Positions 16,719 through 26,204 are shown, counted from the first letter of the stretch. The stretch: 64,000 bases of DNA from Dissulfurispira thermophila (GCF_014701235.1 NZ_AP022873.1:1922001-1986000), one strand, 5' to 3'. The notes: a model not told the origin generated them from the sequence alone. Program-made: numbers and translations.

Positions 16719-16883
16719 ATGTTAATCCTTCGAATCAGATGGCAGAGACTTGTTGAAGGGGATGGCAAGACCTGTCCCAGATGTGGCATGAGACCCTTCG
16801 CTATCACTCAGGGTGACACTTTGTGTCAGATTCTTCGCTACGCTCAGAATGACAAAAAGCGAAGGGCTCAGACGCCGTCCTGA
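16719..16883 (+). pseudogene. Truncated DUF2703-like gene interrupted by a repeat
   Basis: After a good AGGAG site, ATG at 16719 begins MLILRIRWQRLVEGDGKTC followed by PRCGM. This is the start of DUF2703-type proteins, which often sit in arsenic or metal operons. From codon 25 on, the frame is repeat DNA and stops at 16881. The rest of the gene is missing, so the repeat either inserted or accompanied a deletion. Confidence 0.65.
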
Positions 16884-16900
16884 GTGAAACGAAGGAATGA
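16789..16900. repeat. REP-like repeat (CTTCGCTACGCTCAGAATGAC type)
   Basis: Contains several arms of a common bacterial intergenic repeat, such as TTCTTCGCTACGCTCAGAAT and TGAGTGAAACGAAGGAATGAC. Its right end, GAAGGAATGAC, serves as ribosome binding site for the following thioredoxin-like gene. Confidence 0.75.
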
Positions 16901-16903
16901 CAA

Positions 16904-17215
16904 ATGAAGATCGATTGTTATATGTCATTAAGATGCGGCTCTGAAGATGCCTTGAGAGAAAATATCTCAAAGGCACTGGAGCTTGAAGACATAAGCGCTG
17001 ATGTGAATTTTTACCGCATTACAGATGAGAAGGCTAAAAATTTAGGACTAAGGGGTTCACCGTCAGTTCTAATAAATGGTAAGGATATTCAGCCAGTAGA
17101 TATTACCGGATTTTCGTGAAGGCTTTTCAGGGATGAGTCTGGAAGGCTCATGAATGTTCCCTCGGTAGAAACATTAAGGATGGCTATTAGAGAATATAAA
17201 CAAAAGGAGGATTAA
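16904..17215 (+). CDS. Thioredoxin-like protein with in-frame TGA (probable selenoprotein)
   Basis: Reading through TGA at 17117-17119 gives a 103-residue protein with Sec at residue 72. The N-terminus has Cys5 and Cys11 in a thioredoxin-like fold (KIDCYMSLRCGSED), followed by the cis-Pro region LRGSPSVLINGKDI. The TGA lies in FS-TGA-RLF; related glutaredoxin-like proteins in metal operons have Cys in this spot (as I remember the family). The frame after the TGA continues sensibly for 31 codons to TAA, just 3 bp before the next gene. A hairpin of SECIS geometry follows the TGA. Presumed role: thiol/selenol redox chemistry in arsenic or metal handling. Confidence 0.75.
17133..17151 (+). promoter_or_regulatory. 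SECIS-like hairpin in the thioredoxin-like gene
   Basis: ATGAGTC pairs with GGCTCAT (one G-U pair) around the loop TGGAA. The loop starts 20 nt after the TGA and has G at position 2. Flanking GGG and CCC can extend the structure with an internal bulge. Confidence 0.55.
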
Positions 17216-17218
17216 GAG

Positions 17219-17458
17219 ATGGAGATTAAGGTTTTAGGTCCAGGTTGTGCAAACTGTGAAAAGATGGCAGAGATGGCTAAAAAGGCTGTAAAGGAACTCG
17301 GCATTGAGGCAAAGATTGAGAAGGTGTCAGATATTCAGGAGATTATGAAATACACAATGTCAACTCCTGGTCTTGTGGTGAATGGAAGGCTCAAACATTC
17401 TGGAAAGCCTCTGCCATCACCAGAGAAGGTGAAGGAGTTGATAAAATCGGAGATGTGA
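17219..17458 (+). CDS. Small thioredoxin-fold protein (redox-active disulfide type)
   Basis: A 79-residue thioredoxin-like protein with the active site GPGCANCEKM at residues 7-16 and the cis-Pro in MSTPGLVVNG. Such miniature thioredoxins are common beside ArsR, ACR3 and permease genes, where they probably keep metal-binding thiols reduced. It follows the selenoprotein by 3 bp and precedes the tolC-like gene by 1 bp. Confidence 0.9.
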   Translation: MEIKVLGPGCANCEKMAEMAKKAVKELGIEAKIEKVSDIQEIMKYTMSTPGLVVNGRLKHSGKPLPSPEKVKELIKSEM

Positions 17459-17459
17459 T

Positions 17460-18833
17460 ATGGACAATCATCATCTCACAAATAACAAAGAACAGGAGAC
17501 AGACAATCAGGAGTTAGAAGCCCGATGCAAGACACGCTGGTCCGGCCTTATTATTATATTTTTTTTCACATTGATATTTGCAGAAAATCTCTATGCCTCA
17601 GAAAATAAGTCCCTTACACTCAAAGATTGCATAGATATTGCACTCAGACAGAGTCCCCTCATCAAGACATCAGAATTCGATGTAGAGGCATCACATGAAA
17701 GCTACAAGGCATCTCGTGGCGCTATCCTGCCGAGGCTCGATCTGAATGCTTCATATCTAAAGGAAAATCAGGATCTGCCTTATATCCCCGCACAGAGCAC
17801 AAAGATCCCAGCAAAATTTAGCGATGAGATATATTCATGGAATATATCTTTAAAAATACCTGTTTATGAAGGCGGCAGACTCCGGGGGCAGATAAATGTA
17901 TCAGAAATAGAAAAGGAAATACAGAAGTTAAAAATGGATTTTACCACTCAGGATGTTGTTGCAAATATTACAAATACATTTAACAAACTCTTGCAGTTAA
18001 AGGAATTAAGGACTGCATACCAGAAATCTGTGGAGGCACTTGAGAGACAAAGGAATAATACAGAACTCCTCGTAAACACAGGAAGGGCAGCAAACATCGA
18101 ACTTCTGAGGACAGATGTGCAACTCGCAAATGAAAAGCAGAATCTTATAAGGACCGAAGAGGCAATAACCCGCACCAGAAATACCCTTGCATTCCTTATG
18201 GGAATCCAGCCGTCTGAAATAAATGATATATCAGGAAGTCTTGATGCTAAAGAGAAATTAAATTTAGTCGATGTAGATGAGTCGTTAAAATCAAGACCTG
18301 ATGTGGCTTCACTCATCAAGAAAGTAGAGCAGACAAAGATAAAGATAGATATTTCATCTGCAAAGAGATACCCTTCAGTAACTATAATGGGCAATTACGG
18401 CAGCCGAGCAGGCACTGCAGTGAATGGAAATGAAGAGGTCTGGGAGACAGGTGTTGTGGTCTCTCTGAATATCTTTGATGGCGGCATAACATCTTCAGAG
18501 ATAAAAAAAGAAAGGATACTCCATGAGAGGGCAAAGGAAGAACTCAGACAGGCAGAACTCAGAGCAAGGGTCGAAATCGAAAATGCCCTTTCTCTATTAC
18601 AGGAGGCAAGACACAGGCTTGAGGCATCACAAAAGGCAGTAGCTCAATCAGAAGAGGCATTGAGAATAGAGGAATTGAAATATAAGACAGGCGCAGGAAC
18701 AATTACAGACGCCTTACTTGCACAGTCTGCAATGAGCCTGGCACAGGCAAATTATTATCAGGCATTGTATGACTACAATGCTGCTATTACAGAATACAAA
18801 CGGGCAACAGGAACAATAGAGGTGAAAAGATGA
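17460..18833 (+). CDS. TolC-family outer membrane efflux protein
   Basis: A 457-residue outer-membrane channel component: cytoplasmic-looking N-terminal extension (residues 1-26), a hydrophobic signal (about 29-46), then two repeats of long coiled-coil helices typical of TolC (LTLKDCIDIALRQSPLI; LQEARHRLEASQKAVAQSEE). GGAG precedes the ATG, but the first 25 residues are unusual and the true start could be later. It overlaps the adaptor gene by 4 bp, forming a tripartite pump operon. Confidence 0.9.
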   Translation: MDNHHLTNNKEQETDNQELEARCKTRWSGLIIIFFFTLIFAENLYASENKSLTLKDCIDIALRQSPLIKTSEFDVEASHESYKASRGAILPRLDLNASYLKENQDLPYIPAQSTKIPAKFSDEIYSWNISLKIPVYEGGRLRGQINVSEIEKEIQKLKMDFTTQDVVANITNTFNKLLQLKELRTAYQKSVEALERQRNNTELLVNTGRAANIELLRTDVQLANEKQNLIRTEEAITRTRNTLAFLMGIQPSEINDISGSLDAKEKLNLVDVDESLKSRPDVASLIKKVEQTKIKIDISSAKRYPSVTIMGNYGSRAGTAVNGNEEVWETGVVVSLNIFDGGITSSEIKKERILHERAKEELRQAELRARVEIENALSLLQEARHRLEASQKAVAQSEEALRIEELKYKTGAGTITDALLAQSAMSLAQANYYQALYDYNAAITEYKRATGTIEVKR

Positions 18834-19969
18834 AAAAGGCAATAGCTATTGTTGTGGCTTTATTATTAATTGTATCAGCAGTAATTATTATTAAAAAGAA
18901 AAAAACAACAATTGACAAGACACCGGCAGTCGCCTCATATCCTCTGCCCATTGATGTAGCAGAGGCAAAAGGTGGGAGTATATTTAAGGCATCACACTAT
19001 TTAGGCACTGTCATGCCGCTTGATTATGCTGACATTTCTGCACGCATCACAGGTAATATCCTATCAGTAAATGTCAGAGAGGGTGATCAGGTGCATAAGG
19101 GTCAACTCCTCGTTTCTATAGATGACCGTGCATTAAAAGAAAGGGAAGCAGCCCAGTTGCTCGAGATGTCCTCTGTAGAAGCACAGCTTTCAGGTGCTAT
19201 GAGTGTTTATGAAACACAACTCTCTGTTTATGAACGGGATGAGATGCTTTATAAACAAGGGGCTATTTCGCTGGAGGCGCTCCAAAAATCAAAAGCACTT
19301 AAGGATTCTTTATTGGCACAGGTCAAGAGCCTTGAGGAAAAGGCCAGAGCGCTAAAAAACATCTATCAGTCAGCAGTAATAGAGACATCTTATGCACGCT
19401 TGTATGCACCTTTTGACGGTGTGATTACAAAGAGGCTTCAGGAGCCTGGAGACCTTGCTGTGCCAGGAAAACCAATTTTGCGGATAGAGGGAACCTCACA
19501 CTTCAAGGTCTTTGTGCAGATTCCACAGACAGAAATAGCATTAATGAAAAAAGGCGGAAAGGCAATAATCTCCGATGGTCGGGATAAAATGGATGCTACT
19601 ATAAGCAGGGTCTATCCGGCAACTACAGTGGGTACAATGGGTGCGATAGAGATAGATTTAACGAGACGGCCATTCAATATACCATCAGGTGGTGCAGTAA
19701 GTGTTGATTTAATAACAGGAAAAACTGATAAAGGACTTGTTGTGCCTGTAAATGCCTTGCTCGAAAATCAGCGAGGCAGCTTTATCTATAAAATAACCAA
19801 CAACATAATAAAGGTCATAAAGGTTCAGGTCCTTGGTAAAAACGCCGAATCTGCATGCATCATCGGAGACATAAAAGAAGGTGACATTGTTGCAATCGGA
19901 GACGAAGGCAAGCTCATGAGGCTTTCAGAAGGCATGGCAGTAATACCCCAGAAAGAGGGCGTAAAATGA
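18830..19969 (+). CDS. RND efflux periplasmic adaptor (membrane fusion protein)
   Basis: A 379-residue adaptor that links the inner-membrane RND pump to TolC. It has an N-terminal anchor (about 4-22), half-lipoyl motif GNILSVNVREGDQVHKGQLL, a coiled-coil hairpin (about 105-180) and the second lipoyl motif RLYAPFDGVITKRLQEPGDL. It overlaps both neighbours by 4 bp (ATGA), so the three pump proteins are translationally coupled. Confidence 0.92.
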   Translation: MKKAIAIVVALLLIVSAVIIIKKKKTTIDKTPAVASYPLPIDVAEAKGGSIFKASHYLGTVMPLDYADISARITGNILSVNVREGDQVHKGQLLVSIDDRALKEREAAQLLEMSSVEAQLSGAMSVYETQLSVYERDEMLYKQGAISLEALQKSKALKDSLLAQVKSLEEKARALKNIYQSAVIETSYARLYAPFDGVITKRLQEPGDLAVPGKPILRIEGTSHFKVFVQIPQTEIALMKKGGKAIISDGRDKMDATISRVYPATTVGTMGAIEIDLTRRPFNIPSGGAVSVDLITGKTDKGLVVPVNALLENQRGSFIYKITNNIIKVIKVQVLGKNAESACIIGDIKEGDIVAIGDEGKLMRLSEGMAVIPQKEGVK

Positions 19970-22900
19970 AATTCACAGAGAAATATCTCAAGAGGCCATA
20001 TCTCATCATATCCCTTATAATGCTTGCAGCATTTGTGGGAATAATTGGTTTTAAGAAAATCCCTATAAATCTATTCCCTGACAGCGACTACCCACAGATA
20101 GCCGTTGTTGTTCCATATCCAGGGGCATCTGCAAAAGATATTGAAGACAAGGTCACAAGACTTATAGAAAAGGAACTCAATACACTCGATGGTATCAGAA
20201 AGGTATCTTCTTCCACAAAGGATGAGATTACAGCAATAACAGCAGAGTTTGAATATTCAAAGGGACTTGAGGCAGCAGCAACTGATGCTGCAAATGCCCT
20301 GAAAAAGATAGAAGGACAACTGCCGCAAGACATAAGGTCCCCTCAGATATTTAAGATAAGCAAGGCAACACAGCCTGATCTAATACTTTCGCTGACCCCA
20401 AAGGAAAACTCTCCATATGACCTCGCAAAGATAAGACAGCTTGCAGAAAACAACATCAAAGAAGACATCCTTCGCATCAAAGAGGTTGCAAATGCAGAAG
20501 TCTTTGGCGGTTATAACCCTGAACTCACCGTCGTTGTAAAGCCAGACCTTCTTAATGCCTATGGCATCAATATTACACAGGTAATCACTGCAATAACATC
20601 CCAGAACCTGAATATCCCAAATGGACTGATAATAAGAGAAAGAGAGCAATATATCCTAAAAACACAGGGAGAATTGAACAAGAAAGAGGATGCAGAGCGC
20701 ATTGTCATAGCCCGCATTGGCAATGGAAATGTTTATTTAAAGGATATAGCTGACATCATCCCTGACTATCAGGAAAGGCAATCTCTCTATCACGGCAATG
20801 GCAAGTCTGCGATTGGTATAAGCATTCTCCGCTCTCATGAAGGCAAAGACATGGATACCATTCATGCATTTGAAAAGGCACTTCCGTCATTAAAGGCAAA
20901 ATATCCGATGATAGATTTCGAGATTGCTGATACGCAGAAAGACCTCATAGAGAAAAGTGTTGACAATATGATAGACGCCCTTCGGGATGCAATAATAATG
21001 ACTGTTTTTGTGATATTCCTCTTCTTGGCTGACATAAGGGGAATGATTATAGCAGCCATATCCATTCCATTTACATATCTCCTTACATTTGCTGTCATGT
21101 ACATCATGGGAATGGAATTCAACATGGTCACACTCACAGGCATAATCCTTGCTGTTGGTATGCTCCTTGACGATGCGATTGTTGTCATAGAAAACATAGA
21201 AAGGCGCTATCACCAGAAAAAGGAAGACCTGAAGAGCGCTGTCTTTGGAGGCACTGACGAGGTCATGCTCGCAATATTTTCAGGCACATACGCAACAATC
21301 ATGGTCCTGATACCCATAATATTCATCGGTGGATTTGTCCAGACCATTTTGAGACCCCTCTCTGTGACACTCACGATTGCGCTTGCAGCCTCATACATCG
21401 TATCCGTGACAGTCATACCCCTTTTTGCGCCATTAATAATGAAGGCAGAGGCAAAGAAAAACAGGACCGAGAGATTGACTCAACTCTTTGACCATTATAT
21501 CATATCTCCAATAAGGGACTTTTTTGTTGGCATATTGAACACAGCATTGAAACACAGGGCATTATTCCTTATCGGAGCTGCAGTTGTCCTTGTATTCAGC
21601 ATGAAACAGATGCCTCTCGTTGGAAGGGACCTCATGCCTCCGATGGATACAGGGATTATAAAGGTTAATTTTGAGACAGACTCAAACACATCTCTTGCTC
21701 ATGTAGAAGAGATACTGAACAAGATGGAGGATGTAATAAAAAAGACCCATGGTGTAGAGAGGATTTCCACAACCATTGGATCAGAGCCGGGTATTATAAG
21801 CTTTGGAAGCGGAAGGATTGCACAGCAAGGCACGATTACCATCCATCTCGTTGACAGGTTTCATAGAAAGGAATCTATATGGCAAATAGAGGACAAACTC
21901 AGACAAGAATTCAGAAAGATGCCAGGGCTGAAATCAGTAGATGTCTTTGATTACGGGGCAACAGCCATGTCATCAATAAAGGCATCAATTGACATAATGA
22001 TAAGCGGCCCTGACCCAAAGATTATAGATACCATAGGCAGTGATGTGATGGAGAGGCTAAAAAAGGTTCGTGGACTTACAAGCATATCAAGAAGTTGGAC
22101 ATATGATAAAAAGGAGATTGCCTTTAAAGTGGATATGCAGAAGGCAGCCATTTACAGCATGTCACCCGTAACCATATCACAGCAGATGGCAACAGCAGTC
22201 AGGGGTGGCATATCCTCTGTATTCAGGGTTCCGGGACAGGATGGATATTTTATAAGGGTGCAGCTTTCCCGTGAGTCCAGAAATAATCTCTCATCAATAG
22301 AGTCCATGCTGATTCAGACTCCAAAGGGAGCAGTGCCTATAAAAGAACTCGGGACATTTGAATTAATAAAAACGCAGACAGCCATGTCCCGGCAGTATCT
22401 CCAGCCCACCCTTGATATATACGGCTACAGAAGTACTGCTGCAATATCACACATACATGATGATATAGACAATGCCCTCAAACACATCAAACTGCCGCCC
22501 GGTTATTCCATAAATCATGAAGGCGACCTAAAACAGATGAAGGAATCATTCGGAAGGCTTATTGCTGCATTGGCAATTGGCTTAATACTTCTTTATTTCT
22601 CGCTCGTCCCAGCGTTTAAGTCATGGATACATCCTCTGACAATAATGTCTGCAATACCTCTTGCCCTGATTGGTGCGGTCTGGTCTATGCTGATTACAGG
22701 AAAACATCAGTGCATGCCATCATTTATGGGAATGATCCTCCTTGCAGGTATCGTTGTCAAAAACTCTATCCTTCTCATAGATTTTATTGAGGAGGCAAGA
22801 GGCAAAGGCGAGGGTGTTGTAGATGCGATTGTCGGCAGTGTAAGAATAAGGACAAGGCCGATCTTAATGACAGCAGTCGGAACGAGTGTTGGGATGCTTC

Positions 22901-23106
22901 CGATCGCACTTGAATGGGCAATTGGCCTTGAGAGATTGTCTCCCCTTGCAGTGGTTGCCATTGGCGGGCTGATGGTATCAACATTTCTGACCCTCGTCTA
23001 TGTGCCAATACTTTACAGTCTGTTTGATGAACTAAAGGAAAGGGCGAAGAGGTATGGAGCTATATTAACAAAAATTATTCATTCAAGGAGTACTATTCAT
23101 GAGTAA
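19966..23106 (+). CDS. RND multidrug/efflux transporter (HAE1/AcrB class)
   Basis: A 1046-residue RND pump with twelve predicted transmembrane segments and two large periplasmic loops. The proton-relay aspartate pair in [16 protein letters not shown] places it in the drug-type HAE class, not the heavy-metal CusA class, despite the arsenic context. It starts [18 protein letters not shown] as usual. The last 15 residues ([15 protein letters not shown]) do not belong to the family: they match, in the same frame, the C-terminus of the four-helix-bundle protein at 25836-26204. The gene end has thus been rebuilt from a remnant of that cassette. Confidence 0.93.
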   Translation: MKFTEKYLKRPYLIISLIMLAAFVGIIGFKKIPINLFPDSDYPQIAVVVPYPGASAKDIEDKVTRLIEKELNTLDGIRKVSSSTKDEITAITAEFEYSKGLEAAATDAANALKKIEGQLPQDIRSPQIFKISKATQPDLILSLTPKENSPYDLAKIRQLAENNIKEDILRIKEVANAEVFGGYNPELTVVVKPDLLNAYGINITQVITAITSQNLNIPNGLIIREREQYILKTQGELNKKEDAERIVIARIGNGNVYLKDIADIIPDYQERQSLYHGNGKSAIGISILRSHEGKDMDTIHAFEKALPSLKAKYPMIDFEIADTQKDLIEKSVDNMIDALRDAIIMTVFVIFLFLADIRGMIIAAISIPFTYLLTFAVMYIMGMEFNMVTLTGIILAVGMLLDDAIVVIENIERRYHQKKEDLKSAVFGGTDEVMLAIFSGTYATIMVLIPIIFIGGFVQTILRPLSVTLTIALAASYIVSVTVIPLFAPLIMKAEAKKNRTERLTQLFDHYIISPIRDFFVGILNTALKHRALFLIGAAVVLVFSMKQMPLVGRDLMPPMDTGIIKVNFETDSNTSLAHVEEILNKMEDVIKKTHGVERISTTIGSEPGIISFGSGRIAQQGTITIHLVDRFHRKESIWQIEDKLRQEFRKMPGLKSVDVFDYGATAMSSIKASIDIMISGPDPKIIDTIGSDVMERLKKVRGLTSISRSWTYDKKEIAFKVDMQKAAIYSMSPVTISQQMATAVRGGISSVFRVPGQDGYFIRVQLSRESRNNLSSIESMLIQTPKGAVPIKELGTFELIKTQTAMSRQYLQPTLDIYGYRSTAAISHIHDDIDNALKHIKLPPGYSINHEGDLKQMKESFGRLIAALAIGLILLYFSLVPAFKSWIHPLTIMSAIPLALIGAVWSMLITGKHQCMPSFMGMILLAGIVVKNSILLIDFIEEARGKGEGVVDAIVGSVRIRTRPILMTAVGTSVGMLPIALEWAIGLERLSPLAVVAIGGLMVSTFLTLVYVPILYSLFDELKERAKRYGAILTKIIHSRSTIHE

Positions 23107-23122
23107 ACTCTTCACCACTTCA
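23056..23122 (+). repeat. 67-bp repeat spanning pump stop and arsR start
   Basis: Matches 26154-26220 with four visible differences. Both copies contain the 3' end of a reading frame (LTK-IHSR--HE), an AAGGAG site, the palindrome ACTCATGAGT or its variant, the start codon and the first TTCACC units. Confidence 0.9.
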
Positions 23123-23503
23123 TCAATTCACCAATTAACCAATTTATTCCATGCCCTCTCTGACGAGACAAGGCTCAGGATATTAAAACTCCTTGAGCAT
23201 GGAGAGCTATGCGTATGTGACATTGTTGCAGCACTTGATATGATTCAGCCAAAGGTCTCTTTTCATCTTAGCATACTAAAAAATGCAGGGTTGATTAAAG
23301 ACAGAAAACAGGGTAAGTGGATTCACTACAGTATTGATGACTCTGATATGTTTAAGAGGTTTTTAGTCCTCTCTGTGCTTGAAAAGATTTCTGAAAGCGA
23401 AGTAAAAGAAGATAAAAAAAGGCTGGATAAATTTCTGAAAAACAAAGGTACTAAGGCAGAGGTTATTACAATTAAAAACAAAAACAGATGTTGCGGGAGG
23501 TAA
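23099..23503 (+). CDS. arsR: ArsR-family arsenite-responsive repressor
   Basis: A 134-residue winged-helix repressor. [15 protein letters not shown] starts the fold and [11 protein letters not shown] holds the Cys pair that binds As(III) in classic ArsR proteins; [25 protein letters not shown] is the recognition region. The C-terminus ends NRCCGR with an additional Cys pair. The first ten residues ([10 protein letters not shown]) are encoded by a repeat that also starts arsA. It overlaps the pump gene by 8 bp. It probably represses its own region via the operator at 15181-15206. Confidence 0.94.
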   Translation: MSKLFTTSSIHQLTNLFHALSDETRLRILKLLEHGELCVCDIVAALDMIQPKVSFHLSILKNAGLIKDRKQGKWIHYSIDDSDMFKRFLVLSVLEKISESEVKEDKKRLDKFLKNKGTKAEVITIKNKNRCCGR

Positions 23504-23506
23504 GAA

Positions 23507-24559
23507 ATGATTAAAAGATTTCTTGAGAAGCTTCACAACTTCAGGCTCTTGCCGGTATTCGTGATTGTGAGCATGATCATCGGCATTGCAATCGGCAAGT
23601 GGTATGGGATTTCTAATTTTGCACTCACACCACCGATTGACGCGATCAAATCAATTTTTCACGGGACTTATGAATTCAGCATTGGCAATACCCTTGCACT
23701 CGGCGTGGTAGTCGGTCTCTTTATGATGATGTATCCAGCAATGGCTAATATCAAGTTTGAAGACCTTGGCAAGGCTGCAAGGTCTCCAAAACAACTCCTG
23801 ATAGTCATGTTCTTCAACTATGCTGTTGCACCATTCTTTATGCTTCTTCTTGCAAAGATATTTTTAAGTGGTGAGCCAGACCTTTACACAGGGCTTGTTC
23901 TTTATGGTCTTGCACCATGTATAGCGATGGTTATAGTCTTTACATATCTTTCTGCTGGCAATGGCCCACTTGCGATAATACTCGTTGCATTGAATTCTAT
24001 CATACAGATGATCCTTATACCCGTATATGCAAAACTCCTTCTTGGAGAGATTCAATTTGATGTGTGGGTTGTGGGCGAAAGTGTGCTCCTTTATCTCGGC
24101 ATACCCCTTATTGCAGGAATGCTCACAAGGTTTCTTGGAGTGAGGAGATTTGGAGAGGAGTGGTTTCATAAACTAAAATTCTATCTGGACACAATGTCAA
24201 TAGTAGGGCTCTTATTCACCCTTGTTGTGATGTTTGCATTAAAGGGAGATTTGATATTAGAAAAACCCTTCTTCATTGTCCAAATGGCGATACCAATGAC
24301 GCTGTTTTTCTGGATAATGTTTGTGGTTGTTTATCTCGTTGGATGGAAATTAGGGCTGAATTATAAAGATGCAGTAGCAGTGGGGTTTAATTCCACAGGA
24401 AGAGACTTTGAGATAGCAATTGCAATAGCTATCACAGCATTTAATCCCACAGTGGCACTCGCCACAGTAATCGGCCCGCTCATTGAGGTGCCAGTAATGC
24501 TTGCACTTGTATGGTTTGCAAAGAATACTGAATTTAAACTCTTTAAGGGGAGGGAATAG
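23507..24559 (+). CDS. acr3: ACR3-family arsenite efflux permease
   Basis: A 350-residue, ten-helix arsenite exporter. The signature GLAPCIAMVIVFTYLSAGN contains the conserved Cys of ACR3, and NSTGRDFEIAIAIAITAF is the second family motif. It follows arsR by 3 bp. With ArsA and ArsD encoded downstream, it can function as an ATP-driven pump instead of a simple potential-driven carrier. Confidence 0.95.
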   Translation: MIKRFLEKLHNFRLLPVFVIVSMIIGIAIGKWYGISNFALTPPIDAIKSIFHGTYEFSIGNTLALGVVVGLFMMMYPAMANIKFEDLGKAARSPKQLLIVMFFNYAVAPFFMLLLAKIFLSGEPDLYTGLVLYGLAPCIAMVIVFTYLSAGNGPLAIILVALNSIIQMILIPVYAKLLLGEIQFDVWVVGESVLLYLGIPLIAGMLTRFLGVRRFGEEWFHKLKFYLDTMSIVGLLFTLVVMFALKGDLILEKPFFIVQMAIPMTLFFWIMFVVVYLVGWKLGLNYKDAVAVGFNSTGRDFEIAIAIAITAFNPTVALATVIGPLIEVPVMLALVWFAKNTEFKLFKGRE

Positions 24560-24561
24560 CC

Positions 24562-25455
24562 ATGTATAAAAAGATACTTTATCCAATCAAGTTTGAGGAA
24601 TTTTCCCTGAATATCCTTTCTTGTGTAGTCAACTTCAAAAAGATAGGGACAACAGAGATAATACTGCTTCATGTTATTGATGTATCAAAACTGCCAATGG
24701 ATAAGTATGAAGGATACAGCGAAGCAGATGTTAAGAGATGGACAGAAATTGCAAAGATTAAGATGATCGATGCAGAGAACATCATAAAAAATGCGGGGCT
24801 TAAGGCAAAAAGTCGTATAGAAGTCGGGGTGCCGTATAGAGAAATCCTAAGAGTTGCTAAAGAAGAAGATGTCTCACTTATAGTTTCAGGTAGGCAGAAA
24901 AGGTCGATTTTAGGGGAGATATTTATCGGCTCAAATACGGATAAAATCATACGATACGGCAATATCCCTGTCTATATCCCTAAATATCCCGCCATGTTTG
25001 ATGTTGACAAAGAGGCATGCGAAAGGTTCTGCGAAAGACTCTTTAAGAAAGTTCTCTATCCGACTGACTGGTCTGACTGTGCAAGAGAAACATTACAGCA
25101 TCTTAAAGAGCTTAAGGGCACTGGCATCGATGAGATAGTAGTTGCACATGTAATGAATGAAGATGCCATGAGATTACAATCTCCAGAAAAGTTCAGGGAA
25201 TTTGAAAGGATAGATAAAGAAAAATTGGAGGCAGTCAAAAAGGAGTTGGGGAAAGAGGGACTGATAGCAAAAACACGACTTGATGTTGGCAATCCGCGCT
25301 CTAACTTAATCAGGATTGCAAGGGAGGAAGATGTATCCCTTATTGTAATCGGTTCACATGGTAAGGGATATGTGCAGGGCATCCTCTGGGGTTCTGTTTC
25401 AAGAAATGTAGTGGAATACAGTGACAGACCAGTTTTATTAATAAAATGCGAATGA
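24562..25455 (+). CDS. Tandem universal stress protein (UspA) domains
   Basis: A 297-residue protein of two Usp domains (about 1-142 and 150-297). Each has an SL-IVSGRQ / SLIVIGSHGKG ATP-binding-like segment; the second has the full G-x2-G-x9-G-S type pattern (GSHGKGYVQGILWGSVSRNV). Fused Usp proteins often accompany arsenite permeases. It lies 2 bp after acr3. A role in stress response to arsenic is inferred from position only. Confidence 0.9.
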   Translation: MYKKILYPIKFEEFSLNILSCVVNFKKIGTTEIILLHVIDVSKLPMDKYEGYSEADVKRWTEIAKIKMIDAENIIKNAGLKAKSRIEVGVPYREILRVAKEEDVSLIVSGRQKRSILGEIFIGSNTDKIIRYGNIPVYIPKYPAMFDVDKEACERFCERLFKKVLYPTDWSDCARETLQHLKELKGTGIDEIVVAHVMNEDAMRLQSPEKFREFERIDKEKLEAVKKELGKEGLIAKTRLDVGNPRSNLIRIAREEDVSLIVIGSHGKGYVQGILWGSVSRNVVEYSDRPVLLIKCE

Positions 25456-25476
25456 TAAAGGAGGAGGGAATTGGAC

Positions 25477-25815
25477 ATGAAAATTGAAATCTATGACCCG
25501 GCAATGTGCTGCTCATCAGGACTTTGCGGGCCAAGCATCGACCCCGTCCTGGTGAAAATGAATGATGCTGTGATGGCATTAAAGAAACAGGGGGTTCATG
25601 TTGAAAGGTTTAACCTTGCCCAGCAGCCGAAGGCATTTATGGAAAATCCTGAAGTAAAATCATTGCTCACAAAAAATGGAAAAAAGATACTGCCCATTAC
25701 AATCGTAAATGGCAAGGTCTTCAAGACAGGTGAATATCCGTCATATGAGGAATTGTGTCAGGCACTGGGTATTGAACCGCTGAAGGTAAAACCGATAAGT
25801 CTGGTTAATAGGTGA
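25477..25815 (+). CDS. arsD: ArsD arsenic metallochaperone
   Basis: ArsD passes As(III) to ArsA. The 112-residue product has the chaperone site MCCSSGLCGPSIDP with the three required cysteines near residues 10-17; the later vicinal Cys pairs of some ArsD proteins are absent. I choose ATG 25477 because GGAGGAGGG precedes it at normal distance (a TTG at 25471 also exists). The stop codon lies inside the first GGTGAAGG octamer of the repeat array that flanks the next gene. Confidence 0.94.
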   Translation: MKIEIYDPAMCCSSGLCGPSIDPVLVKMNDAVMALKKQGVHVERFNLAQQPKAFMENPEVKSLLTKNGKKILPITIVNGKVFKTGEYPSYEELCQALGIEPLKVKPISLVNR

Positions 25816-25838
25816 AGGGGTGAAGAGGTGAAGAGGTG
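25811..25838 (+). repeat. Left octamer array (GGTGAAGN) of the four-helix cassette
   Basis: Three and a half units of GGTGAAG(G/A) with period 8. It is the inverted counterpart of the CTTCACCN array at 26206-26240. It includes the arsD stop and supplies both a GAAGAGG ribosome binding site and the GTG start of the next gene. Confidence 0.9.
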
Positions 25839-26204
25839 GGTTATCAGAGTTTTAAAGAATTAAAGGTCTGGCAGGAAGCAAAGGCTTTAGCTGTTGATAT
25901 TTACAAATTAACTACTCATGGAAAATTTTTAAAGGATTTTGGACTAAAAGAGCAGTTACAGAGGGCATCAGTCTCTATTGCCTCTAATATTGCCGAGGGA
26001 TATGAGCGAAACAGTGATAAAGATTTTGTTAGATTTATTATGTTTGCAAAGGGTTCTATTGCTGAACTACGAACACAATTAGAAATAGCAAAAGAAATCG
26101 GGTATATAGAAGAAACTATCTCTGATGAGCTTGAAAGTCGTTGTAACAAGATTGGAGCTATGTTAACAAAACTTATTCATTCAAGGAGGACTACTCATGA
26201 GTAA
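25836..26204 (+). CDS. Four-helix-bundle protein (S23/rRNA intervening-sequence protein family)
   Basis: A 122-residue member of the family first seen in ORFs of 23S rRNA intervening sequences: FKELKVWQEAKALAVDIYKLT, GLKEQLQRASVSIASNIAEGYER, FIMFAKGSIAELRTQLEIAKEIG. Family members form pentameric helical bundles; a molecular function is generally unknown, though a relative (Avd) works in diversity-generating retroelements. Here the gene starts with GTG inside one octamer array and ends just before the inverted array, a layout like a small mobile cassette, placed between arsD and arsA where it has no evident arsenic role. Confidence 0.9.
   Translation: MGYQSFKELKVWQEAKALAVDIYKLTTHGKFLKDFGLKEQLQRASVSIASNIAEGYERNSDKDFVRFIMFAKGSIAELRTQLEIAKEIGYIEETISDELESRCNKIGAMLTKLIHSRRTTHE

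Noticed and set aside
16722-16976. An 84-residue minus-strand protein (with VILSVAKNLTQS)
   Set aside because: This is the well-known translation of REP-like intergenic repeats, opposite to the DUF2703 remnant and the thioredoxin-like gene.
1631-17215. Recoded TGA (for example Trp or Gly) across the genome as explanation of the in-frame TGAs
   Set aside because: TGA ends many intact genes here, including overlapping ATGA junctions such as tusA/kinase and the RND pump genes, and Trp residues use TGG throughout.
19966-23106. Heavy-metal (CusA/CzcA) type RND pump, suggested by the arsenic context
   Set aside because: The membrane motif [11 protein letters not shown] has the double Asp of drug-type HAE pumps.
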